Shown: positions 55,478 through 64,000, numbered from the stretch's first letter. The stretch: 64,000 bases of DNA from an uncultured Parabacteroides sp. (GCF_947855115.1 NZ_CANTZW010000013.1:50156-114155), one strand, 5' to 3'. Notes: a model not told the origin generated them from the letters alone. A program made the numbers and translations.

Positions 55478-58324
55478 ATGAAACAACACATCGCGGTATT
55501 CACGTTAGGGCTTTCCCTGCTGACTTCCTGTATGACTGATTCCGCTTACCGGAAGGTAGAGAACGGTTTGGTAGCCGATATCCGTTCCGGACAGGCGAAA
55601 GCTGTTAAACTGGAGGTAATCTCCGATAATATTATCCGGGTAATCGCTTCCCCGGATGGTAAGTTCTCCAACCAAATAAACTTGATCGAGGATACGAGAT
55701 CGTTGCCCGTCCCATCGTTTCAGATAACGACCTCGGGTGATACGATCATCGTAAGTACGCGGACTACACAAGCCCGTCTTTCCCGGGAAACCGGAGAAGT
55801 TCGCTTTACCGATGCCAACGGACGCACGATCCTCCGTGAGAAAGCAAACGGAGGCAAGGAGTTTACGCCAATCGAGGTGGAAGGAACCAAAGGCTATACC
55901 TTGCGTCAGGTATTTGAGAGCGAGGACGAAGAAGGACTTTACGGCCTGGGACAGCATCAGAGCGATGAGTTCAACTACAAAGGTAAGAATGAGGAGCTTT
56001 TCCAATATAACACGAAGGTGAGCGTGCCGTTTATCGTTTCCTCAAAAGGCTACGGCGTGCTTTGGCATAACTATTCCTTGAGCCGTTTCGGAGACAAGCG
56101 TCCGTATGTTGATTTGGGCGATGTCTTTGGTCTATACGGAAAAGATGGTAAGGAAGGGGCGTTGACCGCTACTTACTATAAGGATAAGACAAGGAATTCC
56201 GTTTTGATCAAACGGGATGAGGATAAGGTAGATTATGAGAATCTGAAAACCATCAAGAAGTTGCCGGCAGGTTTCCCGAAACCGAGCGCTTCTGCCACTT
56301 GGGAGGGCGAGATCGAGGCAAAGGAGACCGGTACTTACCATTTCAAGTTGCATTACGCCGGTTATACCAAGGTATTTGTGGATGACCAAGAGATTATTCC
56401 CGAACGTTGGCGTGCGGCCTGGAACCCGAATGATTACAAGGCTACGGCCCATCTGGAAAAGGGTAAACGTTACCCGATCCGGATCGAGTGGTTGCCGGAT
56501 GGCGATGTCTCCTATATCGGTTTGAAGGTTCTGTCTCCGTTACCGGAGGAGGAGCAAGAGCAGTTGGCTTTCTGGTCGGAGATGGGGGATGATATCGATT
56601 ACTACTTCATCAATGGAGAGTCTTCTATGGATAAGGTGATCAGCGGTTACCGCACGGTCACGGGCAAGAGCCAGATCATGCCGAAATGGGCGATGGGATT
56701 CTGGTTGAGCCGCGAGCGTTATAAGACACAAGAGGAGTTGTTGACCGCCTTGAACGAATACCGCGAACGGCAGGTTCCCTTGGATGTGATCGTTCAAGAC
56801 TGGAGCTATTGGCCGGTAGACGCATGGGGTAGCCATGAGTTTGATAAGGAACGCTTCCCGGACCCGAAAGGCATGATCCAGGAAATCCACGATAAGGATG
56901 CCCGTATCATGATCTCCGTATGGCCGAAGTTCTATTATACGACAGAGCATTATAAGGAATTGGATGCGCTGGGCGCCATGTACCAGCAGGCGATCAAGGA
57001 CAGTATCCGCGACTGGATTTATCCGGGTTATATCGGTTCTTTCTATGATGCGTACAACCCGGAAGCCCGCAAGCTTTTCTGGGAACAGATGAACGAGCAC
57101 CTGTATTCCTTGGGTATCGACGCTTGGTGGATGGACGCTTCCGAGCCGAACGTACAGGATAATACGGATATCGAATACCGTAAGTCGCTTTGCGGACCGA
57201 CTTATCTGGGCCCTTCCACGAAATACTTCAACGCTTATGCCTTGGAGAACGCCGAGGCGATTTACGACGGGCAACGTAGCGTAAATCCGGATGACCGTGT
57301 ATTCTTGTTGACCCGCTCCGGTTTTGCCGGCCAGCAACGTTACTCTACCGCTACATGGAGTGGCGATATCGGTACTCGCTGGGAGGATATGAAAGCGCAG
57401 ATCAGCGCCGGCTTGAACTTCGCCATGTCCGGTATTCCTTATTGGACGATGGATATCGGTGGCTTCAGCGTGGAGAACCGTTATATGAGTGCCAAGGAAG
57501 GTAGCGAGGATCTGAAGGAATGGCGGGAGTTAAACAACCGTTGGTATCAATTCGGGGCTTTTTGCCCGTTGTTCCGTAGCCATGGACAATATCCCTGCCG
57601 TGAGATTTATAATATCGCCCCGGAGGGAACACCTACTTACCAATCGATGAAATATTATACGGACTTGCGTTATCAACTGATGCCGTATATCTATAGCTTG
57701 GCCTCGAAGACGTATTTTGAGGATTATACGATCATGCGTGCCTTGGTAATGGATTATTCGAACGATAAGAATACTTACGATATAGACGACCAGTTCATGT
57801 TTGGCCCGGCCTTCATGGCATGTCCGGTGTATGAGTATAAGGCTCGTAACCGTGAGGTGTACTTCCCGGCAGGCATTTGGTACGATTTCTACAACGGCAA
57901 GCGTATACAAGGCGGGACGACAATGAACGTGGATGCTCCTTACGAGCGTATGCCTTTGTTCGTGAGAGCCGGTTCTATCGTCCCGACCGGAAAGGTAATC
58001 CAGTCTACGAAAGAGGAGCAGAAAGACCTGACCGTCTCTGTTTACGCCGGTGCCGACGGCTCCTTCACCTTATATGAGGATAATGGCGTGACCTACGATT
58101 ACGAGAAAGGAAATTACGCTACCATCCCGTTTGTTTATGATGACGCGAGGCGAACGCTCACGATCGGTGCCCAAGAGGGTAACTATCCGGGCATGATCCG
58201 CGAACGCCAGATCACGGTACGTCTCATCACGCCGGAGAACCCCGCAGGCAAGAACGTGACAATATCTTACCAAGGCAAACCTCTAGTTGTAGAGACGGGG
58301 CGTGCCCCGTCTCAACCCCTCTAA
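55478..58324 (+). CDS. GH31 lipoprotein with PA14 insert (alpha-xylosidase-like), C-terminus extended by a repeat
   Basis: The protein has 948 residues, with lipobox LLTSCMT. A PA14 domain (about 264-355, WEGEIEAKETGTYHFKLHYA) is inserted in the N-terminal region, as in the Bacteroides ovatus xyloglucan alpha-xylosidase BoGH31A. The barrel carries nucleophile D553 (AWWMDASEPN) and acid/base D630 (ATWSGDIGTRW). It probably removes alpha-linked xylose; the locus with GH2 and GH3 supports this. The last 12 residues (VVETGRAPSQPL) and the stop are encoded by REP-like copy H, so insertion of the element replaced or extended the native C-terminus. Confidence 0.9.
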   Translation: MKQHIAVFTLGLSLLTSCMTDSAYRKVENGLVADIRSGQAKAVKLEVISDNIIRVIASPDGKFSNQINLIEDTRSLPVPSFQITTSGDTIIVSTRTTQARLSRETGEVRFTDANGRTILREKANGGKEFTPIEVEGTKGYTLRQVFESEDEEGLYGLGQHQSDEFNYKGKNEELFQYNTKVSVPFIVSSKGYGVLWHNYSLSRFGDKRPYVDLGDVFGLYGKDGKEGALTATYYKDKTRNSVLIKRDEDKVDYENLKTIKKLPAGFPKPSASATWEGEIEAKETGTYHFKLHYAGYTKVFVDDQEIIPERWRAAWNPNDYKATAHLEKGKRYPIRIEWLPDGDVSYIGLKVLSPLPEEEQEQLAFWSEMGDDIDYYFINGESSMDKVISGYRTVTGKSQIMPKWAMGFWLSRERYKTQEELLTALNEYRERQVPLDVIVQDWSYWPVDAWGSHEFDKERFPDPKGMIQEIHDKDARIMISVWPKFYYTTEHYKELDALGAMYQQAIKDSIRDWIYPGYIGSFYDAYNPEARKLFWEQMNEHLYSLGIDAWWMDASEPNVQDNTDIEYRKSLCGPTYLGPSTKYFNAYALENAEAIYDGQRSVNPDDRVFLLTRSGFAGQQRYSTATWSGDIGTRWEDMKAQISAGLNFAMSGIPYWTMDIGGFSVENRYMSAKEGSEDLKEWRELNNRWYQFGAFCPLFRSHGQYPCREIYNIAPEGTPTYQSMKYYTDLRYQLMPYIYSLASKTYFEDYTIMRALVMDYSNDKNTYDIDDQFMFGPAFMACPVYEYKARNREVYFPAGIWYDFYNGKRIQGGTTMNVDAPYERMPLFVRAGSIVPTGKVIQSTKEEQKDLTVSVYAGADGSFTLYEDNGVTYDYEKGNYATIPFVYDDARRTLTIGAQEGNYPGMIRERQITVRLITPENPAGKNVTISYQGKPLVVETGRAPSQPL

Positions 58325-58433
58325 ATGGTAACTTTAAATAATATCCATCAGTAAATAATACCTATCAGTAAATAATACCTATCAGTCTGTGCTGACAGTC
58401 TGTGCTGAGACGGGGCACGCCCCGTCTCTACAA
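58287..58433 (+). repeat. REP-like inverted-pair element, copy H (expanded spacer)
   Basis: Both palindromes are intact, but the element is 147 bp long. The spacer has two tandem copies of CAGTAAATAATACCTAT (58349-58382) and two of CAGTCTGTGCTGA (58383-58408). The left arm is translated as the end of the GH31 protein. Confidence 0.9.
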
Positions 58434-58470
58434 CTGGGTAGGTAGTATCAATTAAACTATATAATCGCTA

Positions 58471-61056
58471 ATGAGACCACTGATGAATTGGCCATTCGTT
58501 TGGCTTCTGGGCTTATTGTTCACGGCCTGTTCCTCTGTAGGGGAACAGGTACGTGAACGTAGCTCATGGAATGACAACTGGAAATTTGCCTTGTCGGATA
58601 GCGTTCAGGATTATTCATCCCCGGACAGCGATGATTCCACTTGGCGTATCTTATCCTTACCCCATGATTGGAGCATAGAGGGAGATTTCTCTCTCGATAA
58701 CCCGTCTACCCCGGGCGGTGGCGCGCTACCGGGTGGGATAGGTTGGTACCGAAAGACATTTACCCTTCCGGAAACGGATCGAGGTAAGGTTATCTATGTT
58801 GATTTCGACGGGGTTTACCGGAATAGCGAGGTCTGGATCAACGGACATTCGCTGGGATTCCGTCCGAATGGTTATGTATCGTTCCGTTATGACTTGACAC
58901 CTTATTTGAGATATGGAAGCCAGCCGAACGTAATTGTCGTGAAGGCAGATAATAGCGAGCAGCCGAATTCCCGCTGGTATTCCGGCTCCGGTATTTACCG
59001 CAACGTATGGCTGGTTAAGGTGAATCCGGTGCATGTGGACAACTGGGGCACTTTCGTGCATGATATGAAGATCTCGTCGGAGGAGGCTACCTTCGCCTTG
59101 GAGGTAAGAGTACGAAATAATGGGACGGAAGATGTGGAGGCCGAGATATCCACCTCTATTTACGACAACGCGAGACGTTCGATTACACCGCCCGTAAATG
59201 CTTGTTTGCGGATACCGTGTACGGGGGCATACGATGGACGTATACAAGAGCGTCCGGATTCCGTATACGAGGGCATCCGGCATCCGTATGGGGGAGCATC
59301 TGTGGATCATCGGTTCTCGATCCCGTACCCTGAACTTTGGAGTCCCGATTCTCCCACGCTCTATACGGCTGTCACGGAAGTGAAAGTGGCCGGTAGGGTA
59401 GTAGACCGTTACGAGACGGTATTCGGGCTGCGTACGTTCCGTTGGGATTCCGCTACCGGCTTTTATTTGAATGATAAGCCCTTGAAGATAAAAGGCGTTT
59501 GCCTACATCATGATCTGGGCTGTCTGGGCGCCGCCGTGAATACACGGGCTATCGAACGTCAGCTACAGATCATGAAGGAGATGGGCGTGAACGCGATCCG
59601 TACCAGCCATAACGCCCCGGCCCCCGAGTTGCTGGATCTTTGCGACCGTATGGGCTTTTTGGTACAAGATGAATCTTTCGATATGTGGGAACGCCGCAAG
59701 TCTCCGTATGATTACGCCCGGTATTTCGATGAGTGGCACGAGCGGGATTTGACGGACGAGATTTTACGCGACCGGAATCATGCCTCTATTTTCATGTGGA
59801 GTATCGGTAATGAGGTACTTGAGCAATGGAGCCATGCCGACGCTACGGAACTGGATCTGCAAGCGGCGAACTTGATCTTGAATGCCGGTCATGCCATTGA
59901 TCCCGCTTTGCTGAAGGATACTACCCTTAGCCGCCAATCCTTGATCACCCGTCATTTGGCGGCTATCGTGAAGCGTCTGGATACCTCCCGGGTCGTTACC
60001 GCCGGCAATAACGAGGTGAACCCGGAGAACCATTTGTTTCGCTCGGATGCCTTGGATGTGCTGGGCTTCAACTACCATGAGCGATATTTCGAGCCGTTCC
60101 TCCGGAATTTCCCCGGGAAGAAACTGATCGTGAGCGAATCTACCTCGGCCTTGATGACCCGTGGTTATTATGAGATGCCCTCCGATCATATTTATATCCG
60201 TCCGGAATCGTGGGACAAGCCTTTCGAGGCTCCCGAGCATGTTTGTTCCTCTTACGATAATTGCCACGTACCTTGGGGTTCTACGCACGAGAAGACTTGG
60301 CATCTCGTGAAGACGCTTCCGCATGTATCGGGCCTGTTCGTCTGGACGGGTTTCGATTACTTGGGAGAACCTACCCCGTATTGGTGGCCAAGCCGGAGCA
60401 GTTTCTTCGGTATCGTGGATCTGGCGGGATTCCCGAAAGATATCTATTATATGTATAAGAGCGAATGGACGGATGAGCCCGTATTGCACCTTTTCCCGCA
60501 TTGGAATTGGGAAGAAGGCGAACCGGTGGATATCTGGGCGTATTATAACAATGCCGATGAGGTAGAATTATACCTAAACGGGAAGAGCCTGGGCGTACGG
60601 CAGAAAACGGATAGTACCTACCATGTCTCTTGGCGTGTGCCTTTCACGCCCGGAACCTTGAAAGCCGTGTCTCGCTTGAAGGGTAAGGAGGTCTTGGTGA
60701 AAGAGATCCATACGGCAGGCGAACCGGCCCGCTTGGTCTTGACCCCGGATCGTAGCGTCATCCAGGCCGATGGTTCGGACTTATCGTTTATTACTGTAGA
60801 TGTATGTGATATCGACGGTAATCTGGTTCCCGACGCTACCCCATTGATCCGTTTCTCCGTAGAGGGACCGGGTGAGATCGCCGGAACGGACAACGGAAAT
60901 CCGAATGACCCGAACAGCCTGCGGAAACCGAAACGGCAAGCTTACTACGGAAAAGCCTTGGCCGTGATCCGGAGCAAGGGTGGAAAAGGCGACATCCATT
61001 TAAAAGCTGTAGCCGAGGGGTTGCCCGAGGCGACAATAACGATTCAAGCTCAATAA
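58471..61056 (+). CDS. GH2 family beta-galactosidase-like lipoprotein
   Basis: The protein has 861 residues, with lipobox LFTAC (Cys20). It has the GH2 layout: sugar-binding jelly roll (LPHDWSIEGDF, YRNSEVWINGHSLGF), an immunoglobulin-like domain, the barrel with acid/base E448 (SIGNEVLEQW) and nucleophile E556 (IVSESTSAL), then C-terminal beta domains. Residues about 241-279 of the immunoglobulin-like domain are encoded by a 23-bp tandem array (59193-59307), which makes that loop longer than usual. With the GH31 and GH3 enzymes it could remove galactose from xyloglucan side chains. The GH3 gene starts 22 bp after its stop. Confidence 0.9.
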   Translation: MRPLMNWPFVWLLGLLFTACSSVGEQVRERSSWNDNWKFALSDSVQDYSSPDSDDSTWRILSLPHDWSIEGDFSLDNPSTPGGGALPGGIGWYRKTFTLPETDRGKVIYVDFDGVYRNSEVWINGHSLGFRPNGYVSFRYDLTPYLRYGSQPNVIVVKADNSEQPNSRWYSGSGIYRNVWLVKVNPVHVDNWGTFVHDMKISSEEATFALEVRVRNNGTEDVEAEISTSIYDNARRSITPPVNACLRIPCTGAYDGRIQERPDSVYEGIRHPYGGASVDHRFSIPYPELWSPDSPTLYTAVTEVKVAGRVVDRYETVFGLRTFRWDSATGFYLNDKPLKIKGVCLHHDLGCLGAAVNTRAIERQLQIMKEMGVNAIRTSHNAPAPELLDLCDRMGFLVQDESFDMWERRKSPYDYARYFDEWHERDLTDEILRDRNHASIFMWSIGNEVLEQWSHADATELDLQAANLILNAGHAIDPALLKDTTLSRQSLITRHLAAIVKRLDTSRVVTAGNNEVNPENHLFRSDALDVLGFNYHERYFEPFLRNFPGKKLIVSESTSALMTRGYYEMPSDHIYIRPESWDKPFEAPEHVCSSYDNCHVPWGSTHEKTWHLVKTLPHVSGLFVWTGFDYLGEPTPYWWPSRSSFFGIVDLAGFPKDIYYMYKSEWTDEPVLHLFPHWNWEEGEPVDIWAYYNNADEVELYLNGKSLGVRQKTDSTYHVSWRVPFTPGTLKAVSRLKGKEVLVKEIHTAGEPARLVLTPDRSVIQADGSDLSFITVDVCDIDGNLVPDATPLIRFSVEGPGEIAGTDNGNPNDPNSLRKPKRQAYYGKALAVIRSKGGKGDIHLKAVAEGLPEATITIQAQ
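59193..59307. repeat. 23-bp tandem array inside the GH2 coding sequence
   Basis: Units start at 59193, 59216, 59239, 59262 and 59285, an exact 23-bp pitch. The best units begin CGTATAC and share GAGGGCATCCGG-like sequence; the outer two are more degraded. Since 23 is not a multiple of three, each unit is read in a different frame, and three units (69 bp) restore it. Confidence 0.8.
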
Positions 61057-61078
61057 AGAACCTGTAAATATAAAAGAA

Positions 61079-63277
61079 ATGAAAAAGATAATGAGTGTGA
61101 TTGCTTGCGGGCTTTTCTTGAGCGCGGCTACCGCGAGCTCGCAGGTCACGGATAAAGAGAAGGTACAAATGGAGAAACGTATCGAGAAACTGATTAAGAA
61201 AATGACCTTGGAGGAAAAGGTCGGGTTGTTGCACGGCAACTCAAAATTCTATGTTGCCGGAGTGGAGCGTCTGGGTATTCCAGAGTGGAGCTTGAGCGAC
61301 GGGCCTCACGGGGTACGTGCGGAGATTAATCGCCATGACTGGGCGTATGCGGGTTGGACGAACGATTCCGCTTCTTATTTTCCTACCGGCACGGCTTTTG
61401 CCGCCGCTTGGAATCCGGAGTTGGCTTATCGCCGGGGCGAGGTGTTGGGCGAGGAGGCCCGTTGGCGTAAGAAGGACGTATTGCTGGGCCCGGGCGTGAA
61501 TATCATTCGCTCTCCGCTTTGTGGCCGTAACTTTGAGTATATGAGCGAGGACCCTTATATGAACTCCGTATTGGCGGTCGCTTATATCAAGGGTTTGCAG
61601 AGCCGTGACGTGGCTTGTAGCGTAAAGCATTTCGCCGTGAACAACCAAGAGACGAATCGTACGACCATTGATGTGGACTGTAGCGAGCGTGCCTTGCGTG
61701 AGATTTATCTGCCCGCTTTCAAGGCGGCGGTACAGGAGGGAGGCGCTTTGACGGTAATGGCCGCTTATAATAAATTCCGCGGGGAATTCTGCGCGGAGAA
61801 TAACTACTTGGTTCGTAAGATCCTTCGTGATGAATGGGGATTCGATGGTGTATACGTAACCGACTGGGGAGCCGCCCATAGCACGGTTCCTTCCATGGAA
61901 GCCGGTTTGGATCTGGAAATGGGTACATTGATCGACAAGTATGAGGATTGGTATTATGCCAATCCCTTGATCGAGGCCGTTAAGTCCGGTAAGGTTCCTA
62001 TGAGCTTGGTGGACGAGAAGGTAGGCGATGTATTACGTGTGATGATCAAGACGAATGTCTTGGACCCGGAGAAGCGTTTCGGCCCCGGTTCCATGAACAC
62101 GAAGGAGCATCAGCAGGCCACTTACGACGCGGCTGCCGAAGCCATCGTACTGTTGAAAAACCAGGATAATCTTCTCCCGTTGGATTTCTCCTCTATCAAG
62201 AGCCTGGCGGTAATTGGCGATAACGCTACCCGCAAGCATTCCAATGGTGGCTTGAGCTCCGAGATCAAGGCGGTTTACGAGGTAACTCCGCTGGAGGCCC
62301 TTCGTGCGAAATGGGGGGATAAGGTGGATATCCGTTTTGCTCAAGGTTATGAGAAACTCTCTACCTTCATCGAAGGAAGTAATAACGGACAGAGCTCCGG
62401 TACTTTCTCTTCCAAGACACAGGAAAGCGACGCGTTATTGAAAGAGGCGGTAGAAATGGCCCGTACGAGTGACGTGGCTCTTTTGGTTTGTGGCTTGAAC
62501 CATGATTATGATACCGAGTCGTTCGACCGCCTGAACATGGACATCCCATATGGGCAGGTAGAGTTGATTCAAGAGGTGGTAAAGGCGAATCCTCGTACGA
62601 TCGTGGTCATGATCGCCGGTTCGCCGCTGAATATGGCTGCCGTGGATATTTGTTCCCCCGCTATCGTTTGGGCTTGGTTCAACGGTATGGAAGGAGGAAA
62701 TGCCTTGGTGGATGTATTATCCGGCAAAGTGAACCCGAGCGGTAAGATGCCGTTCACCACTCCTGTGAGCTTGGATCAATCTCCGGCGCATGCGTTGGGA
62801 AACTTCCCCGGTAGGGATTTGAAGGTGAATTATGAGGAAGATATCTTGGTAGGTTACCGTTGGTTCGACACGAAAGGTCTCCCGGTCGTTTATCCGTTCG
62901 GTTACGGCTTATCCTACACGACATTCAGCTATTCCAACCTGAATACGGATAAAAAGACTTACGATCAAGCGGACACGATCCAAGCGACTTTCACCTTAAC
63001 CAATACCGGAGACCGTGAAGGTGCCGAGGTTGCCCAATTGTATGTCAGTGATCCGGTTTGCTCCGTACTACGTCCGGTCAAGGAATTAAAAGGCTTCAAA
63101 AAGGTCTTCCTCAAACCCGGCGAGAGCCAGCAAGTCACATTAGACATCCCCGTATCCTCTTTAGCCTTCTATAGCGAGTCCCAAGGCCAATTCGTCGTAG
63201 AACCCGGCGAATTCATCCTCCAACTAGGAGCCTCCGCCTCGGACATCAAACAAAAGGTTAACATCGAAATAAAATAA
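61079..63277 (+). CDS. GH3 family glycoside hydrolase, secreted
   Basis: The protein has 732 residues, with a signal peptide (MSVIACGLFLSAATASSQ). It belongs to a different GH3 branch from the two at 7.3-11.8 kb: EWSLSDGPHGVR at the N-terminus, SVKHFAVNNQETNR, nucleophile D262 in GVYVTDWGA, then VYPFGYGLSYTTFS and an FnIII-like end. This branch includes beta-glucosidases and beta-xylosidases. As the third gene after the HTCS it would plausibly cleave the glucan backbone of xyloglucan oligosaccharides. The stop codon lies in the first unit of a 19-bp tandem repeat. Confidence 0.92.
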   Translation: MKKIMSVIACGLFLSAATASSQVTDKEKVQMEKRIEKLIKKMTLEEKVGLLHGNSKFYVAGVERLGIPEWSLSDGPHGVRAEINRHDWAYAGWTNDSASYFPTGTAFAAAWNPELAYRRGEVLGEEARWRKKDVLLGPGVNIIRSPLCGRNFEYMSEDPYMNSVLAVAYIKGLQSRDVACSVKHFAVNNQETNRTTIDVDCSERALREIYLPAFKAAVQEGGALTVMAAYNKFRGEFCAENNYLVRKILRDEWGFDGVYVTDWGAAHSTVPSMEAGLDLEMGTLIDKYEDWYYANPLIEAVKSGKVPMSLVDEKVGDVLRVMIKTNVLDPEKRFGPGSMNTKEHQQATYDAAAEAIVLLKNQDNLLPLDFSSIKSLAVIGDNATRKHSNGGLSSEIKAVYEVTPLEALRAKWGDKVDIRFAQGYEKLSTFIEGSNNGQSSGTFSSKTQESDALLKEAVEMARTSDVALLVCGLNHDYDTESFDRLNMDIPYGQVELIQEVVKANPRTIVVMIAGSPLNMAAVDICSPAIVWAWFNGMEGGNALVDVLSGKVNPSGKMPFTTPVSLDQSPAHALGNFPGRDLKVNYEEDILVGYRWFDTKGLPVVYPFGYGLSYTTFSYSNLNTDKKTYDQADTIQATFTLTNTGDREGAEVAQLYVSDPVCSVLRPVKELKGFKKVFLKPGESQQVTLDIPVSSLAFYSESQGQFVVEPGEFILQLGASASDIKQKVNIEIK

Positions 63278-63364
63278 CCACCCATTTATAAAATAACCGC
63301 TCATTTATAAAATAACTATCCATTTATGAAATAACCACTCATTTATTAATCATCCATTTATAAA
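63274..63364. repeat. 19-bp tandem repeat after the GH3 gene
   Basis: Three full 19-bp units of the type ATAACCACTCATTTATAAA start at 63274, 63293 and 63312, followed by two shortened ones. They run almost up to REP-like copy I. The first unit contains the GH3 stop codon. Confidence 0.85.
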
Positions 63365-63376
63365 ATAATCTCCTAT

Positions 63377-63456
63377 TTGTAGAGACGGGGCGTGCCCCGT
63401 CTCTTCCCTTAAATCACTATCAGACAAAGGAGACGCAGCACGCTATATCTCTCAAC
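63377..63456 (+). repeat. REP-like inverted-pair element, copy I (degraded)
   Basis: The left arm is intact with its GTAG foot. The spacer is shortened (TTCCCTTAAATCACTATCAG) and the right arm is decayed, reading AGACGCAGCACGCTATATCT. That right arm is closer to the copy G variant than to the common form. Confidence 0.85.
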
Positions 63457-63594
63457 CAGATATTCAAAAATAACCGCTAGGTCATTTTCATTATATTCCC
63501 CCAAAAATTCCAAACAATAAGCATATAAACGAAATAGAATTGTAAACTATTGAAAATCAATTGCAAAAAACAAGATTATATTTCCCGGAAAACA

Positions 63595-63682
63595 CGTACA
63601 TGTTTTCCGAAAAGGTCGTACATGTTTTCCGAAAAGGTCGTACATGTTTTCCGAAAAGGTCGTACATGTTTTTTGAAAAACA
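63595..63682. repeat. 22-bp tandem palindromic array (four units)
   Basis: CGTACATGTTTTCCGAAAAG begins units at 63595, 63617 and 63639, and a variant at 63661, an exact 22-bp pitch. The first three units are identical. It is the same family as 3542 and 39519. Confidence 0.9.
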
Positions 63683-63922
63683 CATACGTGTTTCTCCAGA
63701 AACCTGATCAGGTAGTAAAAGTGTATATGGAAATATACAATAAGTCTCTCTTAGGCATGTCAATGTGGCCACCCTATAGGATAATTAATAAAAGCGACCA
63801 TTCCAATCTTTATCAATATATTATATATAAATAGGAAAGTTAATGAGATCATCCTTTTCTCACACAAATTAAATTAACTAGATTTCAAGGATATGCATTA
63901 ATGGTTTACATTTTTTTGTACA

Positions 63923-63955
63923 TTTGTGATATGTAACGATGTTTGTTTATATTTG
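63923..63955 (+). promoter_or_regulatory. Consensus Bacteroidetes promoter reading out of the window
   Basis: TTTG (63923-63926), 21 bp, then TATATTTG (63948-63955) is a full -33/-7 match. The gene it serves would start beyond base 64000. Confidence 0.6.
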
Positions 63956-64000
63956 GATACTTATTTGTAATCTTGTACTTGGTTCTGATAAGACTATGTC

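Larger units (their letters stand above)
63278..64000. other. 723-bp gap holding three repeat types and an outward promoter
   Basis: Contents in order: the 19-bp tandem repeat, degraded REP-like copy I, the 22-bp palindromic array, an AT-rich stretch without a gene, and a promoter at 63923-63955 reading out of the window. Confidence 0.75.

Noticed and set aside
63595..63682. CRISPR array
   Set aside because: Units are directly adjacent at 22 bp, there are no unique spacers, and no cas genes are present.

Overview
The window looks like chromosomal DNA of a gut Bacteroidales bacterium, most likely Parabacteroides distasonis or a close relative. The grounds are SusD-type glycan uptake, a hybrid two-component regulator of the Bacteroidetes type, Bacteroidetes -7 promoter boxes (TAnnTTTG), many lipoprotein and Sec signal peptides, and a GH144 enzyme of the kind studied in P. 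distasonis. The species call is inference. I saw no rRNA, tRNA or CRISPR array.

Layout. (1) 1-15.5 kb: the 3' part of a glycan utilisation locus. It holds the C-terminal part of a SusD protein, two GH144/glycoamylase-fold enzymes, two GH43-like enzymes with discoidin and FnIII domains, two GH3 beta-glucosidases and a secreted esterase. GH144 plus GH3 suggests beta-1,2-glucan as substrate. A REP-associated tyrosine transposase (RAYT) gene sits inside the locus, between two copies of its probable REP element. (2) 15.7-33.4 kb: general functions. These are an AraC regulator divergent from an aldo/keto reductase, a YitT-like membrane protein, an M16 protease, a small Fe-S/GNAT pair, a DUF2723 membrane protein, a polysaccharide deacetylase, queG, an S37-type peptidase, an FkbM-type methyltransferase, and a znuA-znuC operon without znuB that ends in an epimerase gene. 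(3) 33.4-37.6 kb: five tandem paralogues of secreted head-GIN (DUF2807) proteins in two transcription units. (4) 37.7-50.9 kb: a NimA-like flavoprotein, an Ntn hydrolase, cysE, an rRNA methyltransferase with a charged tail, DPP IV, purD, membrane proteins, a flippase, an ArgE-like deacylase and ribF. (5) 51.1-63.3 kb: a hybrid two-component regulator followed by GH31 (with PA14 insert), GH2 and GH3 genes. This set fits stepwise trimming of xyloglucan-type oligosaccharides.

Two repeat systems stand out. The first is nine copies of a roughly 96-bp element made of two inverted palindromes, each with GTAG at its outer foot. All nine lie at the 3' end of a gene. In four cases the element carries the gene's stop codon, and in two of those it also adds C-terminal residues. 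The RAYT gene between two copies makes this a candidate REP/RAYT system. The second is a set of short tandem arrays with a constant 22-23 bp pitch whose unit sequence differs between loci. The units are often palindromic around GTAC, GTATAC or AACGTT, and one array lies inside the GH2 coding sequence. A 150-bp MITE-like element lies between cysE and the rRNA methyltransferase gene.
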